A stretch of 56,597 nucleotides of DNA from an uncultured Bacillota bacterium (lineage in GTDB: Bacteria > Bacillota > Clostridia > Oscillospirales > Oscillospiraceae). Under the pieces are notes generated by a model that was not told the DNA's origin, ran no database searches, and saw only the letters and a list, made by a program, of their open reading frames with translations. Positions 18,706-26,376 of this stretch are shown here, in pieces (position 1 is the stretch's first letter; every line of letters starts with the position of its first letter). The DNA is taken from positions 1 to 56,597 of the forward strand of contig CAMWBA010000003.1 in assembly GCA_947172355.1 (NCBI GenBank), given 5' to 3'. The translations under genes were made by a program, and so were the position numbers.

Positions 18706-21700
18706 TTATAGATCATGGTAGTACTCCAACACCCATTTTAGATAGACATCCTCGATTTCCGCCTTGGTACTGTATTGCGGTCCGTTCCTTGTCCCATGCG
18801 GTATTTGGAACCGATACACCCAATCGATCAATGCGCGGGAGTTTGGATTCTCGCGCAAAAGCTCTCTCACCGCCAACTCCTCATCGGTTGGGTGCGTTTC
18901 CTTCAGATTCTTCAGCTTTGCTTCCAGTTCCTCATAAAACGGCGAGATGACACGCCCCTGCCGGCCCGGTACAGTACGCCGGAACGGCAGACGCGATACA
19001 GCAACAGGATATTTCTGATACTGCGGGTCCTTGGTATCAAAGCTCTCTTGATATTGCCGGGACTCCGCAGGCGGGGTAGACGACGCGTCTTTTGGATTAA
19101 GGATATAAATGGTCAAGTTGGATACAAAAAAAGGAACATTTCCGTCCTTTGCTCCCTGAATCCGGCGCCCCTCAACCGTAACCTTGCGGCAATTCGCCCA
19201 AATGCCTACACCGCTTCCGAATACAGCAGCTCCCCAAATCGCGGGAAAGATCATCTCCCTAGTTTGGCTGAGATAGCTGTACACAACCCCTATGTTTTCT
19301 TCCCAATCTCCATAGGCCGGAGCGGTCCGCGCCTCTGCCAGCGGCGCTTTAGAAATGGCGTTCAGCGCATCCAGAAGATTCGCTTCCTTTACGCTGTCCT
19401 GCCGAATGCGGAATCCATAGGAGGTATACTCTTTGGGCAGATGTAAATCATCTGCACAGAAAAAGAACACGATATTGTTTGAGGACAGCGCAGAAAGTTT
19501 TTCCGCAAGGCACCGGACTGCGTTGCAGGGCCGGCTGCTTTGTTGGTCGGTTCCTGCTTCTGGAGCGGCATTCTCTGGCTGTTCTAGGTTGAGAATGCTG
19601 ACATCATCCAGAGAATGTTGATGGAACTTCCGGACCTTCTCCAGCGCTTTCCACCACAGTGCATCCTGATCTGGGGTAAGATAGAGGAAACAGGCGAAGA
19701 CCATCCGAACATAGTCCGGAGTGGCGGTGATATCCTCCAGCTCAACCAGATACTCGCCCTCGCCCACCTCCTGCATTTGGTATAAGGACTTTTGGAGTTC
19801 CAGCTTGTAATCGGTATACGCATCGACCAAGCGGTCCAAGCCGAACGCAAGATACTCGTTCAAGCGCTCGGAAAACTGGTCGCCAAAGTCCGTTTTCAAA
19901 CGGGACCGGCTGACTTGCAGACAATTTTCCGCCCTCTCACCCATAATGTCCAAAAACACCCTGCCGCAGCGCAAGACCCGTTCTTCTTTCGGAACCGCGA
20001 TATTTTTGAACGCAATATGCACCTTGTTGCCGAAATTCTCCTGTATACTCTGTCCGGAGCTCACCGCGATTGGGTCATTTGAAAAACTGAGACAAACGCA
20101 GTCGGTATATTTGGTGCTCCAAATGATAATCCGGCTGATCGGTTCGCCATACCCGTCTGCATCTTTGTGGATTTCCATGTGGTAAAGATAGCGGACCCGC
20201 TCGCTGGTGTCCTCCGATTTGGTAAAATCTTCTTGAAATTCCAGTATCTCCAACGGCTGCCACGGCCCCGCTTTTTCGCCTTCCTGCTTATACAGATAGG
20301 GGCTGGTAATCCGTTCCGGCAGTTCGCCCTTTTCTCCGATGTAAATGGGAAAGATGGCGTTAGGTATCTGTTCCATCAGATATTCCCTGCAAATCGCAAT
20401 GGCGCGGTGCAGAGTGTTCTTCTGGTTGAACATATTCAGCAGTCCGCTTTCCAGATCCATGGGACTATCTATATACTTTTTCTCAAAGCGCTCCACAAAT
20501 TTCTCGTTCAGGCCTAACTCTTCATAGTTCATGAATTTCATAGCCTGGACCCGGAAGGTCACCGTAGTTCCGTGGGACCTGGCGTACGCATAGTCCTCCT
20601 GCGTCACATTTCCGCTCTGCTCAGGGGACACAAGCCGGATCAGATGCCCCATGCTCTCCTTTTCTGAGCGGGTTGTGTAACACACAGCGTCTGTGATCAT
20701 AAAGGCGGACTGAATCCCGATTCCAAAGCCTCCCGTGGGCCTAAGCCACTTGGGTGCAAGGGCAAAGACATCTTGATACTCCTCACGCGCACGCCAGCCT
20801 TTCCCGATGGTGGTGATGCCCTCAATGCACACCGTGTCCATTCCAATCCCTCGGTCCTGAATCTCAATACAAATGTAGTCACTGGCCAGACCGGCGTTCC
20901 CTTTCTGATAGGAAAAGGTAATTTTAATGGGCAGCCCCAAGATTGCATCCTCCTTCAGATCACAAGGAAGCAGCTCTTTTAAGGAAACGTTATTTTTAAC
21001 CGGTCTGTCAAAGCCGTTCTCTTTCAGCCGTTTCCAGAGGTAGACCTTGGTGGCGTCGATGGCGTTTTGTACATATTCCCGCAGACAGTCCAGGCGGCAG
21101 TCGTAGATGCTGTCGCCGATGAGCAGTTTCTGCATCTTCCTGTTGTCAAAGTTGAAATGGTCTAGGTTCCGCGAGGTAAATAGGGTCTGACCCAGATAGA
21201 CCTTGAGATCGCATTTTTTCAGCAGGCAGCCCGTCAGCGCTCTGGGCGCAACCCGGTTCCAATTCTGAATCAGATGTCCGACCTCCGACTCAATCCAGTT
21301 ATACCACAAGCGGGTCTCCAGACAGGTGTCAAAATCTTTGGAATGCGCCTGGGCACAGATAGCGGTCTGGGTAATCTCAAAGTGGCTCAGGGCCTTATGC
21401 TTGTGCAAATGGGCCACACTTTTCGGGGGGAGGGGCCCCCGATGCTCCAGCACCCGAAGATTAAATCGGTTGTTGTCCATATCCAGAAGGTCACCGATCC
21501 GCAGCATCGCCGCCGCAAATCTGGGGTGGATATGTTCATCCCCAAAGGCAACCTCCTCATAGCACAGATCGTCCAATATCACACTGAAATCCCTTGTGTG
21601 GATGGCCGATATCTCGCCCACCAGGTTGTACAGCCGTTTTTCGATCACACCCTCTGAAAAATTTTTATCCTCTTTAAAGATACGTTCAAAATAGTCTTTG

Positions 21701-22260
21701 CTGCGTTCCGCATGCTTTTTTCGCACGTATTCTGTGATGATATACTGGACGCTGTGGGTCAGCTGGATCGGCCAGCCCGGCATGGGCTCGTCCAGATCGC
21801 CCTTCCAGGCGGTCTCGAAATCTGCCTTTTTGTTGAGTATTTGATCGACTTTGGTATAGTACTCGATTGCGTCGTACAGCTCGGCATTATCCCCATACCG
21901 GCCTTCCGTCAGCCGCTCCTTCAGAAACTGGCGGAACTTTGAGTCTTTTTCCCATAGGGTATCCATATCCTCACTTGTCAGCGACATTCCGATATCATGG
22001 AAATACGCCGCCTGAAGCAGCAGCCACAGGTCTCCGGCTCCTAGCTGGTCCACCCGGGAGCGTCCAAGCAGCAGCTCAATATTTTGCAGGATGTGGATGG
22101 AATGGCTTTTGTCATGCATACTGAAATGCTGGAAATCGAACACAGTGGTATCGGTATAGCTGGTGTATAAATTTTTATCGCTCTCCCACTTGGTGATCAG
22201 CTTTTTCCCGTCTGCCTTCTGCATGGCAAGCTGTTCAAAACGCTGTTCGATGTAGCACAT
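18706..22260 (-). CDS. HD-domain plus GHKL/Hsp90-like ATPase protein, 1184 aa (candidate defence effector or sensor)
   Basis: The N-terminal ~330 residues form an HD-hydrolase-like domain: H49-D50 and H53, then YFHDIGM with the HD pair at 88-89, and a late MLRIGDLLDMDNNR motif. From about 370 to 570 there is a GHKL (Hsp90/gyrase-type) ATPase: the N-box LREYVQNAIDA with Glu395, Asn399 and Asp402; the G1 box DRGIGMD (469-475); and the G2 box GGFGIG (510-515). About 600 further residues match nothing I know. GGGGAG lies 5-6 bases before ATG 22260. It follows a PRTase-like gene by 67 bases with a hairpin between them. HD plus Hsp90-like architecture beside a PRTase-like protein has been linked to predicted conflict systems (from memory, Pfam families HD-CE and PRTase-CE), so defence is an inference. 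Confidence 0.75.
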   Translation of the reverse strand: MCYIEQRFEQLAMQKADGKKLITKWESDKNLYTSYTDTTVFDFQHFSMHDKSHSIHILQNIELLLGRSRVDQLGAGDLWLLLQAAYFHDIGMSLTSEDMDTLWEKDSKFRQFLKERLTEGRYGDNAELYDAIEYYTKVDQILNKKADFETAWKGDLDEPMPGWPIQLTHSVQYIITEYVRKKHAERSKDYFERIFKEDKNFSEGVIEKRLYNLVGEISAIHTRDFSVILDDLCYEEVAFGDEHIHPRFAAAMLRIGDLLDMDNNRFNLRVLEHRGPLPPKSVAHLHKHKALSHFEITQTAICAQAHSKDFDTCLETRLWYNWIESEVGHLIQNWNRVAPRALTGCLLKKCDLKVYLGQTLFTSRNLDHFNFDNRKMQKLLIGDSIYDCRLDCLREYVQNAIDATKVYLWKRLKENGFDRPVKNNVSLKELLPCDLKEDAILGLPIKITFSYQKGNAGLASDYICIEIQDRGIGMDTVCIEGITTIGKGWRAREEYQDVFALAPKWLRPTGGFGIGIQSAFMITDAVCYTTRSEKESMGHLIRLVSPEQSGNVTQEDYAYARSHGTTVTFRVQAMKFMNYEELGLNEKFVERFEKKYIDSPMDLESGLLNMFNQKNTLHRAIAICREYLMEQIPNAIFPIYIGEKGELPERITSPYLYKQEGEKAGPWQPLEILEFQEDFTKSEDTSERVRYLYHMEIHKDADGYGEPISRIIIWSTKYTDCVCLSFSNDPIAVSSGQSIQENFGNKVHIAFKNIAVPKEERVLRCGRVFLDIMGERAENCLQVSRSRLKTDFGDQFSERLNEYLAFGLDRLVDAYTDYKLELQKSLYQMQEVGEGEYLVELEDITATPDYVRMVFACFLYLTPDQDALWWKALEKVRKFHQHSLDDVSILNLEQPENAAPEAGTDQQSSRPCNAVRCLAEKLSALSSNNIVFFFCADDLHLPKEYTSYGFRIRQDSVKEANLLDALNAISKAPLAEARTAPAYGDWEENIGVVYSYLSQTREMIFPAIWGAAVFGSGVGIWANCRKVTVEGRRIQGAKDGNVPFFVSNLTIYILNPKDASSTPPAESRQYQESFDTKDPQYQKYPVAVSRLPFRRTVPGRQGRVISPFYEELEAKLKNLKETHPTDEELAVRELLRENPNSRALIDWVYRFQIPHGTRNGPQYSTKAEIEDVYLKWVLEYYHDL

Positions 22261-22290
22261 ACTTTTCTCCCCTGTCTTTTGTCCCGATTG

Positions 22291-22319
22291 AAAAAGGGCC
22301 GTTTACAAAGGCCCTTTTT
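22291..22319 (-). terminator. Terminator-like hairpin between the two island genes
   Basis: AAAAAGGGCC (22291-22300) pairs with GGCCCTTTTT (22310-22319) around a 9-base loop and ends in T5 on the minus strand. It lies between the PRTase-like stop and the HD-GHKL start, so read-through or attenuation would set how much of the second protein is made. No separate promoter was seen in the 67-base gap. Confidence 0.75.
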
Positions 22320-22327
22320 CGCTTCCT

Positions 22328-24238
22328 TTATTCAAAATTCACCTGCTCAATATGATGCGCCAACAGCCGTGCTACTTTGCCGTCTGCGGACTCGCTGTGC
22401 TGCAAATCTTCTATAATATATGTTTTGTTTTCTACCTGATGCTTCAAGGCAGTTTCGGACAGCATGCCAAAGTAGCTCAGGGTATCTTCCGCTTCACGCA
22501 AATTAAAATAGCTGTCTAATTCAGACTGTTTGATAAATTCAAGCAGGTTGAACTTGAATTTGGAATAGTTTCTGAAATACCGGTCATATGCTGTTTGAAT
22601 CGCTTCTTTCCGGTTGCACCCCATCAAAGAATAGTATTTGTATATTGCACTGAATATCGCCTTTTGGTTAAAGGGAAGCAGGAGCGTACCATTTTCCCCC
22701 GACCGAAAGCCGCGGCAGACCACTCCGGTATCTTCGTCATACCGAATTTGGTTGCTGATAACCCCCTGATTCAGCAGCTGAAGCAGGGCGCTGGTAAATT
22801 CCGTCTTGAAGTCATCGCTGTCCGGCGAGCATTTCTTGTAAAAGGCCATCTCATCTTCCAATTCTTCAATGGAACAAAATTGCTTCTCCTGAACAGCCAT
22901 TTTTTTGTGGACGGCAAAATAGGTAAAGATATCAAAATACATGTTGATTGACTGCCGGTATCGTCTGCTTCGGAGCGGCGGCACATAAGGCGTGATATCA
23001 TTTAAATCATACAGGCTGCTCAGCCGCTCTCGAAACTGCCCTTCAAATAGGTCCGGCAGGCTGTCAATAAATTCATCGGGCCAATGTGGTTTTAATTCCT
23101 CCATCCATAGGTCAAGGTCAACATCCAGGGAGCGCTTTAGATAATTTTTGAAATTGATGGAAATATATCGGCTGAGGAAGAAAACAACAGACCGGTAGAG
23201 CGCTGTGTTTAAATTTTTATCCGCGCTCTTTACAAAGCCGGATGACAAATAGTCCTCCAGTAGCCGCCCATATGCCGTTCCACGGTAGACGGCGCGGAAA
23301 CAGCGGATCAGTTCATCTTGGCGGACGGAGCGCAGCATGGCAAACGGCGTAAATGTGACCGAAACCGTCTCATCCTCTGTGTGGACATCATATTGACATT
23401 TTACGACAAGGTTTTGGATCAAATAGCGGAATTTGTTTTGAAACAGGTCACGCTGAAAATGAAAAAAGACACTGTTTGCCTTATAATCCGCAATTGTATA
23501 CGAATTATCAATACAGCTCCAAAGGGAGTTCTGCACACCGCACAAATGTTGAAATTGCTGTTTTGACAGTTTGCCGCTGAAAAAGGAATCCGTCCGTCTG
23601 GAGGCTGCGTCTGTCAGCGTCAGGAAGGGCAGGTCGATGACATATGGGATCCCAGCCCGATGGAACCATTGCGTCTCCCATGTGGACAGGCGTCCGATCT
23701 CTGTCAAAGAGTCGAACTGACAATAACTGCATAGATTTTCAAATTCCGGAATGTCATTTTCAGGGTGGAACTCTTCCCACTTGGCAAATACCACCGGAAA
23801 GATCTGGCTCCCCTTCGCCTTGTCGCGAATAAGTCTGCAGAAACGACCGATATTTTGCCCTTTAATCAGAAAATCGTCCACCACATAAATGCGGCGATGG
23901 CACAAAATCGGCGGGAACTCATCCAATTCGACCATTTTCGTAAAATAGCGGTCGCTTTTCACTTCAATACTTCCCGCCTGCAGCCTCTCCCGCCAAGGCA
24001 GCAGGCTTTCTCGGTACAGGCACTCCGTCATCAAGCGATAAATCCAATATCCCTTTTTGCTGACGAATACAAATAAAGGTACGGTGTTGAGGTTGGGATA
24101 TGCCTTCATATCCTCCGGTTCCTTTTCTTCAAGCAGCCAGCACAGAAATTTCTTGAACGGTTCCCCATGGCAGTCAGCGGTACTGTCTCCTGCTGATTCC
24201 GAAGTATCTAACTTGCTGGTGCTGTATACGTCTGCCAT
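22328..24238 (-). CDS. Phosphoribosyltransferase-like protein of a predicted conflict island, 636 aa
   Basis: The N-terminal ~180 residues resemble a type I PRTase: a strand-helix VPLFVFVSKKGYWIYRLM (53-70), an SDR tripeptide in flexible-loop position (95-97), and the PRPP-loop-like RRIYVVDDFLIKGQNIG, where the acidic pair is Asp121-Asp122 but the usual TGxT is KGQN (126-129). That change suggests altered or lost PRPP chemistry. The remaining ~450 residues are mostly helical and unrecognised. Start MADVYSTSK at 24238 has GGAGGT 8 bases upstream, better than the frame start at 24277. The gene is visibly more A+T-rich than its neighbours, a sign of transfer. It is first in a two-gene unit with the HD-GHKL protein. 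Confidence 0.7.
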   Translation of the reverse strand: MADVYSTSKLDTSESAGDSTADCHGEPFKKFLCWLLEEKEPEDMKAYPNLNTVPLFVFVSKKGYWIYRLMTECLYRESLLPWRERLQAGSIEVKSDRYFTKMVELDEFPPILCHRRIYVVDDFLIKGQNIGRFCRLIRDKAKGSQIFPVVFAKWEEFHPENDIPEFENLCSYCQFDSLTEIGRLSTWETQWFHRAGIPYVIDLPFLTLTDAASRRTDSFFSGKLSKQQFQHLCGVQNSLWSCIDNSYTIADYKANSVFFHFQRDLFQNKFRYLIQNLVVKCQYDVHTEDETVSVTFTPFAMLRSVRQDELIRCFRAVYRGTAYGRLLEDYLSSGFVKSADKNLNTALYRSVVFFLSRYISINFKNYLKRSLDVDLDLWMEELKPHWPDEFIDSLPDLFEGQFRERLSSLYDLNDITPYVPPLRSRRYRQSINMYFDIFTYFAVHKKMAVQEKQFCSIEELEDEMAFYKKCSPDSDDFKTEFTSALLQLLNQGVISNQIRYDEDTGVVCRGFRSGENGTLLLPFNQKAIFSAIYKYYSLMGCNRKEAIQTAYDRYFRNYSKFKFNLLEFIKQSELDSYFNLREAEDTLSYFGMLSETALKHQVENKTYIIEDLQHSESADGKVARLLAHHIEQVNFE

Positions 24239-24267
24239 GGGATCGACCTCCACAACTTGTTTTGTGT

Positions 24268-24296
24268 AGCATATCATAATTCTTCGCTGTTTTCAA
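24268..24296 (-). promoter_or_regulatory. Promoter of the PRTase/HD-GHKL island
   Basis: On the minus strand TTGAAA (complement of 24291-24296), 17 bases and TATGCT (complement of 24268-24273) predict a start near 24261, only about 23 bases before the ATG. The pair is therefore probably transcribed as its own unit. Confidence 0.65.
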
Positions 24297-24637
24297 GAGC
24301 CTTTTCGTGTATCCATCCAACTTTTCCTCCGCTGATTTTTCCGTACAAAGAGGGCTCCCCGGCCACAATCCCATTCCACCCACATGCCAAGTGATGGATT
24401 GCTATACATGTACCGCCAAAGAGCCCTGTCTTTGCTCCTAAAAAGTAAAGAACCTGACCTGCCATCTCCTTAATTATCTCTATATTCCTACCATCCTATG
24501 TAAAGAACCAGGAGAGGTTCCAAACATTTCAACATCTTTTAGGCGCCGTTTGAACCGCTTTTTTGCACGAACTGTTTGCTGCCCCCCCATTTTCAGAGCG
24601 GTCAGAGGCAGATGTTCAAACAATCGGAAAAAACAGA
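24297..24637. other. Intergenic stretch between the island and the amidohydrolase genes
   Basis: About 340 bases of relatively A+T-rich DNA hold only short frames. No gene, RNA or strong repeat was recognised apart from the promoters at each side. It is probably the right edge of the transferred island. Confidence 0.4.
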
Positions 24638-24666
24638 TTGATTTTCCGAACGGTTTGTGGTAAATT
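24638..24666 (+). promoter_or_regulatory. Possible promoter of the first M20 amidohydrolase
   Basis: TTGATT (24638-24643), a 17-base spacer and TAAATT (24661-24666) match four of six bases in each hexamer. They are well placed for the gene starting at 24724. Confidence 0.45.
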
Positions 24667-24723
24667 AAATGCGGACCACCGATCAATGGTCAATCAAAAA
24701 TAAAATTAAAGAAGTTGCTGAAT

Positions 24724-26034
24724 ATGGACAAAATTGAAGAAAAAATCCTCTCTATTCTGGACAGCCGGGCCGGTGAGCTGCAAGAGCTGGCCCAAGACTT
24801 GTACGCCCATGCGGAGCAGGGGTATCACGAGTACCGCACCGCCCAGGTAGTATCCGACTGCTTGAAGAAGCTGGGGCTGGAGACCCAGGAGGGTCTGGCC
24901 ATCACCGGATTGCGGGCCAGCGTGGGCCGGGGGGGCGGCCCCAATGTGGCCCTCATCGGCGAGCTGGACGGCCTGGCCTGTCCCACCCACCCCATGGCCA
25001 CCGACAAGGGCTACGCCCACTCCTGCGGCCACTACGCCCAAATTGTCTGCATGCTGGGGGCTGCCATGGCTCTCACCGACCCCGAAGTGGCCGCCAGCCT
25101 GGAGGGTACTGCCACCTTTTTTGCCGTTCCAGCGGAAGAATTTCAAGGGAGCGACCTTCAAGAAGAGGTACGGCGCACCCACGATGTCCACTGTGCAGGC
25201 GGCAAGTGTGAACTGCTGCGCCGGGGCGCTTTTGATGACATTGACATGGCTGTCACCACCCACTCCCTCATGGTGGCGCGGGACTCTGATGTAGACCTGA
25301 TGCTGGGCAACAGCGCCTGCAACGGCTTTGTGGGCAAGACGGTCTACATCCATGGCCGGGCCGCCCACGCCGCCCACGCCCCGCACCAGGGGGTCAACGC
25401 GCTGAACGCAGCCTGTCTGGGAATGAGCGCCCTGGGGATGATCCGGGAGACCTTCCGGGAGAAGGACTGCGTTCGGGTCCATCCCTACATCCGCAAGGGA
25501 GGCGAGGCGGTCAACGTTGTCCCCAGCGAGGTGGTGGTGGACATGATGGTCCGGGCCAACAATCAGGAGGCCATTGAGACTATCAGCGCCAAGGTGGACA
25601 ACTGCTTTAAAGGGGCTGCTCTGGCTATTGGCTGTGAAGCGGACATTGTGAATGCCCAGGGCTACATGCCATGCCCCGAGCGCCTGCCGGAGCAGATTCT
25701 CTGGGACTGCGCCGAACTGCTGGGCGGCGGTTTGAAGGTCCAATCCATCCCGGCTGGGGCCTGCAACACCGCCAGCACCGACGTGGGCGATCTGTTTGCC
25801 GTGATGCCGGTGCTCAACTTCACCTTCGGCGGCAGCGTGGGTGAGCTGCACTCCAAGGACTACACCATCTCGGATCCCAATGTGGCCCACATCGTCCCCG
25901 CGAAGATGATGGCCCTGCTGGCCTACCGCCTGCTGAAAAACGGAGCCGCCGAGGCCAAAACCATCATCGGCCGCTACCAGGCCCCTTACACGCTGGAAGA
26001 ATACAAAGCCTACACCGAAAAAATGAGCGGCTGA
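24724..26034 (+). CDS. M20-family amidohydrolase, AbgB-like, 436 aa
   Basis: This is a metal-dependent amidohydrolase of the M20 family. It opens MDKIEEKILSILDSRAGEL, has AEQGYHEYRTAQ, the first metal-site region GELDGLACPTHP, SCGHYAQIVCMLGAAMA (the CGH motif), VPAEEF with the catalytic Glu pair, and a C-terminal TDVGDLFAVMP...VGELHSKDY region typical of the p-aminobenzoyl-glutamate hydrolase B branch. The start is ATG 24724 or the nearby TTG 24715; the ribosome site is a weak AAAGAAG. It precedes an AbgT transporter gene but has its own terminator. The likely substrate is an N-acyl or p-aminobenzoyl amino acid. Confidence 0.88.
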   Translation: MDKIEEKILSILDSRAGELQELAQDLYAHAEQGYHEYRTAQVVSDCLKKLGLETQEGLAITGLRASVGRGGGPNVALIGELDGLACPTHPMATDKGYAHSCGHYAQIVCMLGAAMALTDPEVAASLEGTATFFAVPAEEFQGSDLQEEVRRTHDVHCAGGKCELLRRGAFDDIDMAVTTHSLMVARDSDVDLMLGNSACNGFVGKTVYIHGRAAHAAHAPHQGVNALNAACLGMSALGMIRETFREKDCVRVHPYIRKGGEAVNVVPSEVVVDMMVRANNQEAIETISAKVDNCFKGAALAIGCEADIVNAQGYMPCPERLPEQILWDCAELLGGGLKVQSIPAGACNTASTDVGDLFAVMPVLNFTFGGSVGELHSKDYTISDPNVAHIVPAKMMALLAYRLLKNGAAEAKTIIGRYQAPYTLEEYKAYTEKMSG

Positions 26035-26045
26035 ACCGTGCGCCT

Positions 26046-26076
26046 AAATGCCCTTCCATTGGGAAGGGCATTTTTT
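26046..26076 (+). terminator. Intrinsic terminator of the first M20 gene
   Basis: AAATGCCCTTCC (26046-26057) pairs with GGAAGGGCATTT (26062-26073) around a 4-base loop and continues as a T6 run. Confidence 0.9.
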
Positions 26077-26137
26077 ATAAACCTTATCGCTTTATCGCAC
26101 TGCATAATTGAATTATGAACAAATTGTAAAAAACCTA

Positions 26138-26166
26138 TTGTCAAATGATTAAAAATCCGCTATAAT
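26138..26166 (+). promoter_or_regulatory. Strong promoter of the transporter-amidohydrolase operon
   Basis: TTGTCA (26138-26143), exactly 17 bases and a perfect TATAAT (26161-26166) predict a start near 26173 and an unusually long leader of about 200 bases. Confidence 0.85.
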
Positions 26167-26195
26167 GAGATATCATTTTCCCATTGAAGTTGCAT

Positions 26196-26357
26196 AACAA
26201 GCGGGACAGTCCCGCTTGTTCCGCAGTTTTAAACTGCGGAGGACCTTCGGTGGAGAATGGGAAGAGAGAGGAGAAACATAGGGCGGAGTTGGTTCGCGCT
26301 GTGTTTCGGAGGGCCCGGCCGGAGCGCCGTCGGACCGGACAGGCATCCTGTGTCCGG
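26196..26357 (+). promoter_or_regulatory. Structured leader with three hairpins upstream of the AbgT gene
   Basis: AACAAGCGGGA/TCCCGCTTGTT (26196-26206 and 26210-26220, loop CAG) is immediately followed by CCGCAGTTT-T-AAACTGCGG (26221-26239). A third hairpin, CCGGACA/TGTCCGG (26335-26341 and 26351-26357), ends just before the AAAGGAG site. No T run follows the hairpins and they match no riboswitch I know. Control of translation or RNA stability by these stems is possible. Confidence 0.5.
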
Positions 26358-26376
26358 AGGAAAGAAAGGAGTACCT

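Noticed and set aside
26196-26239. Riboswitch upstream of the AbgT transporter
   Set aside because: The hairpins match no aptamer class I know, so only a structured leader is claimed.
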